NCBI GenBank assembly: GCA_964385635.1
Contig: CAYLPU010000051.1
Coordinates: 1-34,529 of the forward strand
Source: CAYLPU01 sp964385635
Lineage (GTDB): Bacteria > Chloroflexota > Anaerolineae > B4-G1
DNA length: 34,529 nt
Direction of reading: 5' to 3'
The translations under genes were made by a program, and so were the position numbers. Below the pieces are notes generated by a model. The model saw only the letters and a program-made list of their open reading frames with translations, was not told where the DNA came from and did no database searches. Below, in pieces: positions 23,601 to 33,082 of the stretch (its first letter is position 1; every line of letters starts with the position of its first letter).

Positions 23601-24833
23601 TTCTCTACCGTACAGAACCTTTGTTCTGCGCTCAGACATCCACTGCTGTGCGAAATAATCAATTGCAAGAATGACAAAAAGCCAGCCATGGGGTAAGATT
23701 CTGTTCACCCAAAACCGCGAACAGGAGGGCCCCATGATTGACCGACATAGAGTATACACCAAAGTGCTGCAAACACTCAAACGCCAACTCAAGATGTACA
23801 GACGAGGCCACGTCGTGACCTTGGCGATGATGATTACCGGCATTGTAATGAGCCACAAAGCCCAATTGGCCGTGATGAGTGGAGAGGTACCTACGGATGC
23901 GAAAGAGAAAAGCACCGAGATGCGTATGCGGCGCTGGGTCAAACACGAGAAGATCGATGTAGAAGTGACGTACATGCCGTTTGCGCGGCAGATATTGGCA
24001 GCGTTGGCGAGTGCGCCTCTGGTCTTGGCGATGGATGGGAGCACTATCGGGCGTGGCTGTATGATGCTGATGGTAGGAGTCATCTATCGCAAGCGGGCAT
24101 TGCCCTTGGCTTGGGTGGTCTACAAAGGCAAGATAAGGGCATGCTTCGTCGGTTCGGCACGTGGAAGTACTGCGAAAAGTAAAGCAGCTCATTCCAGAAG
24201 GAGCCGAAGTGGTCTTGTTGGGCGATGGTGAATATGACGACACCGAGATGGTGGAATGGGTGCAAACCCAAACTGATTGGTATTTCGTGCTGCGGACGTC
24301 CCCCAATATCAAGGTGCGGCAAGGGCAGGGCTGGCGCAGAGTGGACACCTATTCCAAACAGAAGGGAAGCCTCGTGACTGCCTATCAGGTCGCTTTCACC
24401 AAAACGGCAGCACTGTCGCTCAATCTGGTGGCGTGGTGGGGAGCCACTTACGAAGAACCCATCTACTTGATCACGAATCTGCCCAATGGCAGCCGGGCCT
24501 GCTGGTTCTACAAGCGCCGCTTTCGTATCGAAACCTTCTTCTCCGACCAGAAAAATCGTGGTTTTCACATCCACAAAAGTCATCTCTCTGACCGCATCCG
24601 CATTAGTCGGTTCTTGATTGCGGCATGCCTGGCCTACATCTGGATGATATGCTTCGGTTTGTTTGTCGTTGCTCAGGGCAAAACCGGGCTCATCGACCGC
24701 ACTGACCGGGTTGACAAGAGCTTGTTTCGTCTTGGTCTCGACTGGCTCAAGCACGTGTTGAAACGTGGGTTGCCTTTTGACGTGTACTTCTTCTTCCAAC
24801 CCGCGCAGTTCGGTGAAAATGTACGGTAGAGAA
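23601..24833 (+). mobile_element. IS4-family insertion sequence, copy 1 (about 1.23 kb)
   Basis: The element is bounded by a perfect 14-bp inverted repeat, TTCTCTACCGTACA (23601-23614) and TGTACGGTAGAGAA (24820-24833). The transposase stop codon lies within the right repeat. No convincing direct target duplication flanks it (left ...GGGCA, right AATAG...), which suggests later deletion or recombination. It inserted into the first gene of the ECF-2 operon and is oriented away from it. A copy identical over almost its whole visible length begins at 33468. Confidence 0.8.
23734..24829 (+). pseudogene. IS4-family transposase, frameshifted (copy 1)
   Basis: The start at 23734 has AGGAGGG 4 bp upstream. 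The first frame holds the DDE first Asp in LAMDGSTIGRG; the second frame (from about 24137) holds the second Asp in LLGDGEYDD and the signature Y-2-R-3-E-6-K in YKRRFRIETFFSDQK, diagnostic of the IS4 family. The switch lies at AAGATAAGGGC (24130-24140): removing one base there restores a continuous KKGHAS-type reading into HVEVLRKVKQ. A single-base insertion is the simplest explanation. The same lesion is present in copy 2. Confidence 0.8.
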
Positions 24834-25052
24834 AATAGGGTAAAAGGTGTAAAATAAGCGCCAAAGTGCGTCGCACCTGCTACCCTCAAATCTAAATACG
24901 TTTGCCCTGGATGGGAATGCACGCTTCCGGCGATGCGGATAAAATATGATAGGGCTTACGCAGTTGCGAGGTGACTGTCATTCGTCTCCGCGCTCGTTCG
25001 CACTTGTTCGTATCCAAAGAATTGAAATTATCAGGCGTCTAGTTCCTCCTTT
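24834..25052. other. Intergenic stretch between IS4 copy 1 and the giant surface protein
   Basis: 219 bp without a credible gene. It contains a GTGCGTCGCAC palindrome (about 24867) and a GGGCTTACGCA string (24954) that resembles the ends of some insertion sequences. No matching second end was found. No clear terminator for the surface-protein operon is visible. Confidence 0.4.
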
Positions 25053-28000
25053 TTACGCCAGCGAATATCCTAACAAAGGTAATAATTGTTGGTACAACGT
25101 CAGAGCGATCATTCCCAGGCCAGCTATAAGCAATATCAATCCCAAAAACACTTGTCCGAGGCCGCTGAGTATAGCCGAGTAGCCACGTTTCTCGCGCCTC
25201 CGCCCTAATTCGTCCTCTACAATTGCCCGTCTAGTAGCGATGGACTTGAATCCGCCGCGTAGAAGAAAGGTTCCTAATAGGGTAAGCAATAACCCGCCTC
25301 CTCCGTTTTTCAGCAACTCATAAACGCTGACCGTTGAAGCTGGTTGAATGGTCAAGTTGGGGAAGAATTCAAAGGCTACCAGCGTGACGCCACCAATTAC
25401 CAGAGCACTCATGATGCCAACTACAATTGTGCTTAGCAAGCACCCCTTTCCTTTAGGCTTGGCTGCAAATGTCTGGCTGGTAGGAGATGGAGGAACCGCA
25501 GGCCCCATCTGAGCGACTTGCCAGGTCTGGCCGTTCCAGAAATGCCATCTCCCGGTGTTGGGATCCTGATACCACCAGTTGCCTTGTTTATCCTGGACCG
25601 TTCCAGGTTGTTGCCCGGGTATCCCTTGCACAACAACGGGGACGGGTTGGCGGCGTTTTCGCAGAACCAGCCAGATAAAGAACAAGGCGCCCATCCCCAG
25701 CAAGGCGGCCAAGGCCACAAACCCGATCAACCACAGGCTTTGCAATCCACTCCCCATCCCGGTTAGGATTTCTCCTGACTGAACCTGGATAGTTGCGTTC
25801 GCCAGGGAAAAATTCCCGGCGGAATCTTGGGCACGCAAGGTCAGATTATGGGTGCCAGGGGACAGCATCACCGAGATGGCGCTGCCAACACCGAGTTCGC
25901 CGTCAATATCGGAGAACCAGCGGAGACTCTCGTTGGGGAGGATTCCATCTTCAGGGTCAGATGCCATCCCTTTCAAGAGAATCGCTGATTCGGCATCGTA
26001 GGGGGTTTCTTCGGCAAAAATATGGACATCTGCCACTTTGGGGAGCACAAAGAAGGGGCCCGTCACAATTTCGGCGGTGTTGAACCCATCACTTGCCATC
26101 ACCCGAACGACGCAGCTTTCCCCGCCTGGCAGGCCCGAGGCATCAAAGGTGTAATTGTTTTCTAAGATGTCAGAGGCCAGCGGGAACCAGAACGAGGTAT
26201 TGTCGCATTGATAATGCAAACTGTAGGTCAGGGCGTCGCCATCGGGGTCAGATGCAGACCAGTTGATCAAGACAATGATGGCTTCATCGCCAACCATCGA
26301 AGTTGGGGTCGTCTCAAATTGGGGCGGGTTGGGCGTGCGCAACTGCTCGGCTTTCACCAAATCGCTATCCAAGATGCGCACCCGGTCAATGCCGGGCATC
26401 CACGGAATCTGGATAAAAAATGGCAGCACACTATTGGGGGCGGTGTATTTTTCTCCAAACCGGGTTTCATAGAACACATCCCCATTTGATGAGATAAGCT
26501 GCAGGGTGTAGTCACCCACATCTGAAACCGGGTCTGGTAATCCTGGCATCGACCAGGTGGGTTCCAGGATCACATCAAAATTCTCATTGACCAACCCCTG
26601 GACCAGTAGAACGTCATCTCCAGGCGGGTCCTTGAGTTTGTCAAACAAATGATGGTAGGTATCGGGGTCAATCCAGCTCTTTTGCCCGGCACCCCGGGCG
26701 TTCCCCATCAGGCCGAAGATGTCCATCGGGGCGTTATATTTCCGCCCACTATCCACCAGTTTTTGATAGTTTTTCACGTTCCCGCCAAAGGCGCCAATCC
26801 ATTGAAGCTGGGATGGGTCGGAGCGATTTGATGGAATATTGTAGATTTTGCTATTTCGCAGCATGAGACCCGAAACGGCGCGGCCATTGGGCGGATCGGA
26901 ATCATATTGCTCTGTGCCCAGGTAAAGGCCGTAGGAGTGCCCCAATTCGTGGGCCATGGTATTGGCTTCGTTAGCGGCGTGTTTGAGTAACACCACCTGT
27001 GGGGAACTTTCAAAATGAACCCCCAGAGCGGTATCGACTCCGACCCATTTGTCAACAATCCCTGCCCGCCAGGTATCGGGATGGATCAAACCCACAATTC
27101 TGAACTGGGCAGCCCCGTCTCCAGCGGAGCCGTAGCGTTTTGCCAGGGCGGCGCAAATCTGATCCAGATAAGATGTCGTCCACTTGAAGGGCATATCGGC
27201 AGAGGGATAATTGGATGCGATTCCCCAACCGAGATCACCGCCACCGAGGGGGTAGGTTTCTTGCAGGAAGCTGACCTGTTGCCAAACCAAACTCATATCG
27301 ATATTTTGAACATCCACGGGCACAAAGAGAATCTGCAAATGCTTCATCTTTTTGACGGTGATCGGTCTTTCAGCGGTGATTTTTTTTCCGTAGATCTCGT
27401 CCGGGTCAACCGTGATGCGGATGTTGAAATCGGACAGACTGCTGAGTTGATGCGGGGTAAACACAAAATCGACGTACACCAATTCGCGCCCCAATTCATC
27501 ATTTGGTGTTGTTTCCCAGGTTAATATTTCTCCGATTCCGGCATCATTGATGGCCCTACTCTGGGAAGACCAACTCACCGACACGCCTTTTTCAGACAGA
27601 GAGACGGTCTTGATTTGTGGGAACAGGGGGGTGTTATTCGCACCTGCCAACATTTCAAACTTGACATCAAATTGAACGGGCCTATTCGTTGGCTGGTAGA
27701 TTTCGCCATCGACAAACATATAAACGCGCACCCCGGCTTCTTTGTTGGCGACCAATTGAATGGAGCTGTTATCCAACAGATCAATCACCTGAACCACGGA
27801 AATACTGGCGTCGCTGAGTTCAAAGTTCAAGGTCTCAATACAGCGCAATTGGATGGGGATTTTCTGTTCCCCATCGAGCACAGGGCTGGTGATCTTGACG
27901 TAATATGTCGCTTTTTCTTCTAGTTTACAGGGATTGGTCTTGGCCGTGAGGGGCAGATTGAGCTCACCCTTGTCATCGGTGCTGGCCGAGGATTGGATGG

Positions 28001-31000
28001 TGATTTCGCTGGTCGTTTTTTCTTCGCCGGTATCAATATCTTTGGCAACAATCGACAGATTGACTTGTTGGTTGGAGAGAACATAACCGGTTGCCTGCCC
28101 AACGTGTAAATTGGCCTTGAACTCACCCCCGGTTGGTGAAACCCAGACCGTTCCGCTGGCGGAAATGGATGGGGGTGTGATGCTGTAATATACTACGGCA
28201 CTTGAACGACCCAAACTGACTCCGATTTTGACAGCCGGTTGGGCGCCTACCCAAGGTGGCGGTACTACGGGCGAATCTGTGCCGTAGGCTGAACCTCCGC
28301 ATTGATTTGGAGAGTTTTCACTATAGAGGTACCCAAATAACCTGCCGGAAACCGTAATTGTACTTTCCTGGGCTACCCCTTGTTGGGCGGGCATGTTTAC
28401 CCTGTACTTCGGGTAATAGTACCAATGACTGGCGTGTAAACCGGAGAAATGCCATGCGAGCATATTCTTCGTAGCGGACGCTGTGAGGATATAACTTTCC
28501 CATTCTGGTTTTTGCTCTCCATTGATGGAAAGATAGGCTTCTTTAATGACAGGAGCATCTCCGGGTTTGTACCCAATCCAGGTGACTGCCCAGTTGCCTT
28601 CTGCCGAAATGGCAAGTTTGGCACCATCCCCATAGATATTGTTATACCGCACCCGCACCTGGATGTTCATCTCGGTAAACTGCTCATAACTCAACCCGCC
28701 TTGGGCCAGTTTGGACAAATGATCTAAGGGCGGATTGACTGAGATGATCTCTATTCGAGATTTTACAGTGGGGGTTCTAACCTGGATGATGGCTGCCCCG
28801 GTTGCGTAACCATCTTTATCGGCATAGACTGTTGTGCTCCAATACCGATCCAGCCAGGGGTCTTCCTGGCCTCGACCTGCAAAAAGGTCCAGGGGTTCCA
28901 GGTTGATCTCAAAGTTGCCAAACTCATCGGTTGTGCCGGTCAGGTTGAACTCACGAGTTTGGTTGATCAGGTTGCCAAACTCATCGTCCAGAATCTCATA
29001 AAACACAACTCGAACATCTGCATTCGGGATGGGAACCCCCTCAAAATCGGTGTATTGGCCGACCAATGAAGCCGAAGACCAGCCATCCGGGGCCGGCTCC
29101 ACCACAGCGGTTAAATTGGTGTGTCGAATATCGCTGACGTAAAAATCGACTTCAACCGTTTGGGTGGCGATATTCCGCCCTGAAATGTAGGCTGTGAGGA
29201 TATATTTTCCCGCGCCAGCGTCATGGGGGACAGTCCAGTAAAAATGATCAACGCCGTCTGCGTAATAATATTGGGATTCAAACAAGTATTGTCTTGCGGC
29301 CCCATCCACGGGCCCTGTGATCTGGTAGTAGATTTCCAACCCGGAATCCCAATCTCTTGCTGGGCTGCTTGGATTTAGCTCGAGTTTTCCTTCAACGATC
29401 TCCCCCTGGTCGTAATCGGTTTGGGAGAGGGTGATATCGGGTTCGATGCCAACCACAACGCTGAGGGGGCCGAACCAGCGTGCATATCGGGTCTCAATTT
29501 CCGGGTCGCGAGCGACGATGGCGAGTTCTTGGATATAAAATACTTGCGGCGTGAGGGTGGCTGCAAATGAGCCATCTCCACTCGTTTGGACAACCGGAGC
29601 TTTAACCGGCGACTCGTAAGGAGCCGTTCCATACACATGGATATCCCAGCCTTCCTGGGGGATGATTTCTTCTCCATCGTAGCCTTCGGTACAAACGACC
29701 TTGCCGGTGACATCAACGTTTTCTCCTACGAATACAATGGAAGGATAAACGACATCGGTGGTTTCACAAATTAAAGAAACTTGGGTTGGCGGCGGCTGGG
29801 GTGTGACTGTGATGGTGGGGGTGGCAGTTACTGTGAAGGCGGCTGTCTGGCTGATTGGCTGCCCGTCTTGTTGGTTGTGGACGATCAGTGTGTAATCACC
29901 TTCCAGGGGCGGTGTATATTCAAAGGAGAAATGCCCATCATCGCCAGCCGGCATGCTGTAGCCGTCTACCTCCCCATCTGGGCGGGTGATGTAGACCTCC
30001 ACCCATCCGGAGACGGGACCCCCTCCCAGGGTTAGCAAACCCCCGAAGGTCACCGTCGTTTGTGGGGGATAGGTCGGGTTGATGGGGTTCAGCGTAACCC
30101 AATAAACGTAATCGTCCCCAATCAGGGTAAAAGGGATGGCGCCGGTAGCGGGCTGGACGCCAAAGCCATCCAGGCTGGCGGTCACCTGAATGACGTACTC
30201 GCCGGCCGGCCAGCCGCTGGTGTCCAAATAATAGGCAAAGCTGCCATCATCGAAGGTTTGGGTGCTGTAGGTCTGGCCTCGCACGGTGATTTGGATGGCC
30301 GCATCCTTTGCTGGCCGATCCAGATAAGTCACCCGGCCGCCAAAGCCTACCGAAGCGCCCACCTCGATGGGGACACCGGGCCCCCAGTTGGCATCCTCGG
30401 CCGTGGTCAGTTCCAGCGTCAGGGTAGAGGGGCCAAAGGTGATCCTGCGTTCGTCGCTGGCGGTGGACAGGCCATATTCGCCTTCGGCCGTGATGCGCAC
30501 CACCCCCTGTTGGCCGGGCAGGGTGAGGTTGGACACGATCTCGCCATTGGCGTCGGTTTCGGCATACACGCTGGCCAGTTGGGCGCCGGCCTCGTCATAG
30601 GCGCGGAAGGTCACATAGACCCCTTGGACCGGTTCGTCGTCAAAGGTAGCGCGCAAGGTTATGCGCACCTCCTCGTCCACCAGGTATAGGTTTTTATCCG
30701 TGTTCAGCGTCAACTCTAACCCCTCGCCGCTTTCCACGGCGTAACTAAAGGTGGTGGTGGCGTGGGCCTGAGCTTCCTGGTGGGTGACGTCGGCCGTCAC
30801 CGTCAGCCAGCCGCTATAGCCGGTCGGAATCTCTTCCCCATAAGTGACCGGTACCATGTATCCGCCGCCCTCACTGGTCTGGATGGAGAGGCCCCAAAGC
30901 GTGTTCCCCTGCTGGTCGAACAGCCAAATCGTAACCCAGACTCCCTCCACCGGCTGCCCATCGGCCGTGACCACGCCGTGAATGGTGGGGTGTTCGCCCA

Positions 31001-31571
31001 CATCGTAGGCATCTTTGTAGGTATCAACCGTAACCGCCAGCACGCCCACCGGTGGCGCTCCGAGTTGCTTCCAGACGATGGTGATCCCTTCGATGTGCCA
31101 ATCGTCGTAAGGTTCCTGGTACACGTTGGTCACCTGAAAGGCGACGAACTGGCCCTCCAGGGTGTAAAGGCCGTAGGTGTGGCCAAAGCTCAAGGTATTC
31201 TGCCCAAAGCGCGGGTCGGCCGGGTCCGGAGCGGTCGTGACCGTCTCCAGGCCCACCGCCCCAAAGTCAATGGTGTTGACGATGTCGAACCCAATCGGCC
31301 CGGCGATGGGATAGCCTTCCGAATAGTAAAAATCGAGGGCCAACTCCGGCCGGTCGGGGCCTTCCTCGCCGTAGCGTTGGACGGCCTGGGCGGAAAAATC
31401 ATAGCCGTCCATAAAGCTGCCTTCGCCGCCAAAGTTCTCCAGGTTGACGGTGATGGTCTGAAGAGCCGGTGCGGCGGGCGGCCGAGCCTCGGCCGGCGGG
31501 GATCCGACGAGAATGGTGAGCAGCAGGGCGATAATGGTCAGTTGGGTCAGTCTGGTTGTTTGGCGGGTCAT
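25053..31571 (-). CDS. Giant surface protein, Ig-like repeats, zincin motif, multi-span C-terminus
   Basis: A 2172-residue exported protein. A signal peptide (residues about 1-30, LTQLTIIALLLTILVG) is followed by many beta-sandwich modules; several carry the pattern D..Y..GE...I.G.V...G.PV.GV.V, as in MG2/carboxypeptidase-regulatory-like domains. Near residue 1539 MAHELGHSYGLY gives the HExxH zinc-protease signature with a glycine three residues on. Further Ig/cadherin-like modules reach about residue 1930. A membrane helix (1944-1969) leads into a short WWYQDPNTGRWHFWNGQTW segment like DUF2510/WW-type motifs (near 2000), then about three more membrane spans to the end. It probably acts at the cell surface as an adhesin or protease. 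The ATG at 31571 is preferred; GGAGG lies about 12 bp upstream. It is the third gene of an operon with two lipoproteins. Confidence 0.8.
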   Translation of the reverse strand: MTRQTTRLTQLTIIALLLTILVGSPPAEARPPAAPALQTITVNLENFGGEGSFMDGYDFSAQAVQRYGEEGPDRPELALDFYYSEGYPIAGPIGFDIVNTIDFGAVGLETVTTAPDPADPRFGQNTLSFGHTYGLYTLEGQFVAFQVTNVYQEPYDDWHIEGITIVWKQLGAPPVGVLAVTVDTYKDAYDVGEHPTIHGVVTADGQPVEGVWVTIWLFDQQGNTLWGLSIQTSEGGGYMVPVTYGEEIPTGYSGWLTVTADVTHQEAQAHATTTFSYAVESGEGLELTLNTDKNLYLVDEEVRITLRATFDDEPVQGVYVTFRAYDEAGAQLASVYAETDANGEIVSNLTLPGQQGVVRITAEGEYGLSTASDERRITFGPSTLTLELTTAEDANWGPGVPIEVGASVGFGGRVTYLDRPAKDAAIQITVRGQTYSTQTFDDGSFAYYLDTSGWPAGEYVIQVTASLDGFGVQPATGAIPFTLIGDDYVYWVTLNPINPTYPPQTTVTFGGLLTLGGGPVSGWVEVYITRPDGEVDGYSMPAGDDGHFSFEYTPPLEGDYTLIVHNQQDGQPISQTAAFTVTATPTITVTPQPPPTQVSLICETTDVVYPSIVFVGENVDVTGKVVCTEGYDGEEIIPQEGWDIHVYGTAPYESPVKAPVVQTSGDGSFAATLTPQVFYIQELAIVARDPEIETRYARWFGPLSVVVGIEPDITLSQTDYDQGEIVEGKLELNPSSPARDWDSGLEIYYQITGPVDGAARQYLFESQYYYADGVDHFYWTVPHDAGAGKYILTAYISGRNIATQTVEVDFYVSDIRHTNLTAVVEPAPDGWSSASLVGQYTDFEGVPIPNADVRVVFYEILDDEFGNLINQTREFNLTGTTDEFGNFEINLEPLDLFAGRGQEDPWLDRYWSTTVYADKDGYATGAAIIQVRTPTVKSRIEIISVNPPLDHLSKLAQGGLSYEQFTEMNIQVRVRYNNIYGDGAKLAISAEGNWAVTWIGYKPGDAPVIKEAYLSINGEQKPEWESYILTASATKNMLAWHFSGLHASHWYYYPKYRVNMPAQQGVAQESTITVSGRLFGYLYSENSPNQCGGSAYGTDSPVVPPPWVGAQPAVKIGVSLGRSSAVVYYSITPPSISASGTVWVSPTGGEFKANLHVGQATGYVLSNQQVNLSIVAKDIDTGEEKTTSEITIQSSASTDDKGELNLPLTAKTNPCKLEEKATYYVKITSPVLDGEQKIPIQLRCIETLNFELSDASISVVQVIDLLDNSSIQLVANKEAGVRVYMFVDGEIYQPTNRPVQFDVKFEMLAGANNTPLFPQIKTVSLSEKGVSVSWSSQSRAINDAGIGEILTWETTPNDELGRELVYVDFVFTPHQLSSLSDFNIRITVDPDEIYGKKITAERPITVKKMKHLQILFVPVDVQNIDMSLVWQQVSFLQETYPLGGGDLGWGIASNYPSADMPFKWTTSYLDQICAALAKRYGSAGDGAAQFRIVGLIHPDTWRAGIVDKWVGVDTALGVHFESSPQVVLLKHAANEANTMAHELGHSYGLYLGTEQYDSDPPNGRAVSGLMLRNSKIYNIPSNRSDPSQLQWIGAFGGNVKNYQKLVDSGRKYNAPMDIFGLMGNARGAGQKSWIDPDTYHHLFDKLKDPPGDDVLLVQGLVNENFDVILEPTWSMPGLPDPVSDVGDYTLQLISSNGDVFYETRFGEKYTAPNSVLPFFIQIPWMPGIDRVRILDSDLVKAEQLRTPNPPQFETTPTSMVGDEAIIVLINWSASDPDGDALTYSLHYQCDNTSFWFPLASDILENNYTFDASGLPGGESCVVRVMASDGFNTAEIVTGPFFVLPKVADVHIFAEETPYDAESAILLKGMASDPEDGILPNESLRWFSDIDGELGVGSAISVMLSPGTHNLTLRAQDSAGNFSLANATIQVQSGEILTGMGSGLQSLWLIGFVALAALLGMGALFFIWLVLRKRRQPVPVVVQGIPGQQPGTVQDKQGNWWYQDPNTGRWHFWNGQTWQVAQMGPAVPPSPTSQTFAAKPKGKGCLLSTIVVGIMSALVIGGVTLVAFEFFPNLTIQPASTVSVYELLKNGGGGLLLTLLGTFLLRGGFKSIATRRAIVEDELGRRREKRGYSAILSGLGQVFLGLILLIAGLGMIALTLYQQLLPLLGYSLA

Positions 31572-31594
31572 GTCTATCAAGGCCTCCTCACTTT

Positions 31595-32263
31595 CTATAC
31601 ACCACCGCAGTCACGCGGCTGAAAGGTGCGAAAGATGATGTCGAAAAAGGGTTCCCATTGGGGCCAGTCCGGCTCTGGCGCGCGGGCGACGATTTCATAG
31701 ACCACGTCGTCGGGGAGCATGTTGCCCAGCAGCGTTTCCGGCCGGACCACCACCAGCAGGCGGAAATGCTCCCCGCCGGCCGAGAGTTCCGTCCCGGCTC
31801 CGGTCAGAGTCTCTCCCAGCAGGTCGGTCACAGTGACAGGCTCATAGTTGGGCAATCCGCCGTGGCCGGTGAACTGGGCCACCAGCGCGTCGGCGGCCGC
31901 CTCGGCCGTGGCGCCAGTCTCCCGCCGGGCTTGGATCGAGACGTATGCCTCTTTGGTGGATTCTGCGTGGAAAAAGACCATCCAGCCGCCTCCATCCTCG
32001 ATCAGTTCGGGAGGATAGCTGACGGTAAAGGCGCAGCCATCGTAAAGGGGAATGCTGTCCACGGGGGTCTCGGCGGCGGGGGTGGGGGTGGGGGTGGCGC
32101 AGATAGTACCGCACCCGCCGGGACACTCGTCGGGGCAATAATACACTTCATCTGGTTGACAAGGCGGCGGCGTGCAGACCGGCCGGGGCGCTACCGTAGG
32201 AGACGCAAGATTGCAGGCCAGGAGTAAAACGGTTAACAGTGTCAATCGAATGGTTGCTTTCAT
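31595..32263 (-). CDS. Small Cys-rich lipoprotein
   Basis: A 222-residue protein with a lipoprotein signal: LTLLTVLLLAC, with the modified cysteine at residue 17. A short Cys/Pro-rich segment (residues 30-58, with CPDECPGGCGTIC) and a TPTPTP stretch act as a spacer before a soluble domain of about 150 residues (from SIPLYDGCAFTVSYPPELI to IIFRTFQPRDC). The domain looks like a compact alpha/beta fold similar in style to PsbP/DUF-type lipoproteins, but I do not recognise a family. It lies 23 bp upstream of the giant surface protein and 26 bp downstream of the other lipoprotein gene, so all three are probably one operon and may form one surface assembly. Confidence 0.75.
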   Translation of the reverse strand: MKATIRLTLLTVLLLACNLASPTVAPRPVCTPPPCQPDEVYYCPDECPGGCGTICATPTPTPAAETPVDSIPLYDGCAFTVSYPPELIEDGGGWMVFFHAESTKEAYVSIQARRETGATAEAAADALVAQFTGHGGLPNYEPVTVTDLLGETLTGAGTELSAGGEHFRLLVVVRPETLLGNMLPDDVVYEIVARAPEPDWPQWEPFFDIIFRTFQPRDCGGV

Positions 32264-32289
32264 CTGCGGTACCCTTTTTTAACGCCAGA

Positions 32290-32763
32290 CTAGCATAGCT
32301 CCTTGGTCTTGGTAAACGATACCTTTACCTCTTGATCTCCCAGGGTACCCAGTACCACGATCAATTCGTCCGCGGCCAGGACATATTCGGCAAAATTGGA
32401 GGCGACGCGGGTCAGCAAATAGGTGTCGCCTTCCTGGCCCACTATGTCCAGACTCACGCTCCGCTCGCCTGGGCTGATCTCGACCCCACCCAGAACCAGG
32501 GACTCGCTGCACAAGTTGTCTACTGTCAGAACGCCCCCGTTGCAGTTGTTGACCTCAATCGTCAGGCAATCCAGCGCCGGTTCCACTTTGAGGTCCAGTA
32601 TCACGCTCTTGCCAAAACAGCCCCCCATCGGCGCCAGTCCCCAGTATTCCACGCAGCCGGGCGCCGGGCTGTCTTTTTTGATGCCGCAGGCAACCGCAGT
32701 CCCCAATAGCGATAGCAGGACTAAAAGTTTGAGTAACGGTTTCTTGGTAACGGGCAGCTTCAT
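32290..32763 (-). CDS. Small lipoprotein of unknown function
   Basis: A 157-residue protein. The ATG at 32763 is chosen because AAGGA lies 9 bp upstream and it puts the positively charged MKLPVTKK directly before the hydrophobic stretch LLKLLVLLSLLGTAVAC, whose final Cys is the lipid attachment site. The remaining ~130 residues contain several cysteines (including CVEYW, CFGK, DCLTIEVNNC and a terminal C), suggesting disulfides and an extracytoplasmic location. The strand pattern (LTIEVNNCNGGVLTVDN) suggests a small beta-sandwich. No family was recognised. It is the first gene of the surface-protein operon. Confidence 0.72.
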   Translation of the reverse strand: MKLPVTKKPLLKLLVLLSLLGTAVACGIKKDSPAPGCVEYWGLAPMGGCFGKSVILDLKVEPALDCLTIEVNNCNGGVLTVDNLCSESLVLGGVEISPGERSVSLDIVGQEGDTYLLTRVASNFAEYVLAADELIVVLGTLGDQEVKVSFTKTKELC

Positions 32764-32811
32764 ATCGCTTTTCCTTACAGGGCATTTTTCCATACCTGGT
32801 GTTTCAACTCT

Positions 32812-32840
32812 ATCTTATCACTGAGCGGTTATTAACACAA
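32812..32840 (-). promoter_or_regulatory. Promoter of the lipoprotein/surface-protein operon
   Basis: On the minus strand TTGTGT (32840-32835) and TAAGAT (32817-32812) are 17 bp apart, with TG one base before the -10 box. The -35 is weak (3 of 6) but the extended -10 compensates. The predicted start is about 40 nt upstream of the first lipoprotein's ATG. The remainder of the gap up to 33082 shows no gene; an antisense frame at 32810-33013 has no coding signals. Confidence 0.45.
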
Positions 32841-33082
32841 GCGGTCTCGGGTTTTGCATTCAACGGTTTCCGAACTTGGCGTCCCCCACCGGCCGTGGTA
32901 CACTGCGCCCTGGCCCGGGCGGAATCGGCCGGGTAGGGGCGAATTGCCTCCGCGAAAAGTGAAACTGGGTCTGGCGTTGTCTTGCCAAAAGCCTCATTAT
33001 CAGTAGACCGCAATGGGTCGAATCAGGTTGAAAAAACAGCCGGTTTGGGGTAACCTCTGGGCAAAATCAGGAGGTTAACAAA

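Noticed and set aside
24131..24140. Programmed +1 frameshift in the IS4 transposase
   Set aside because: The site AAG ATA AGG G offers no convincing slippage: the tRNA on ATA cannot re-pair with TAA. A simple one-base insertion explains it better, so it is listed as a lesion only.
24080..24922. Minus-strand frame of 280 codons through IS4 copy 1
   Set aside because: Complement of the transposase frames, and its counterpart in copy 2 is simply the same DNA; no coding evidence.
24954..25010. End of a further insertion sequence (GGGCTTACGCA...)
   Set aside because: Only one end-like string is present, without a partner or transposase fragment, so it is not called as an element.
23450..25052. 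TPP riboswitch for the YkoE-like transporter
   Set aside because: I looked for the conserved CTGAGA-type and ACCTG-type elements upstream on the minus strand; only IS sequence is present.
32810..33013. Small minus-strand frame of 67 codons upstream of the lipoprotein operon
   Set aside because: It overlaps the predicted promoter, lacks a ribosome binding site and looks random.
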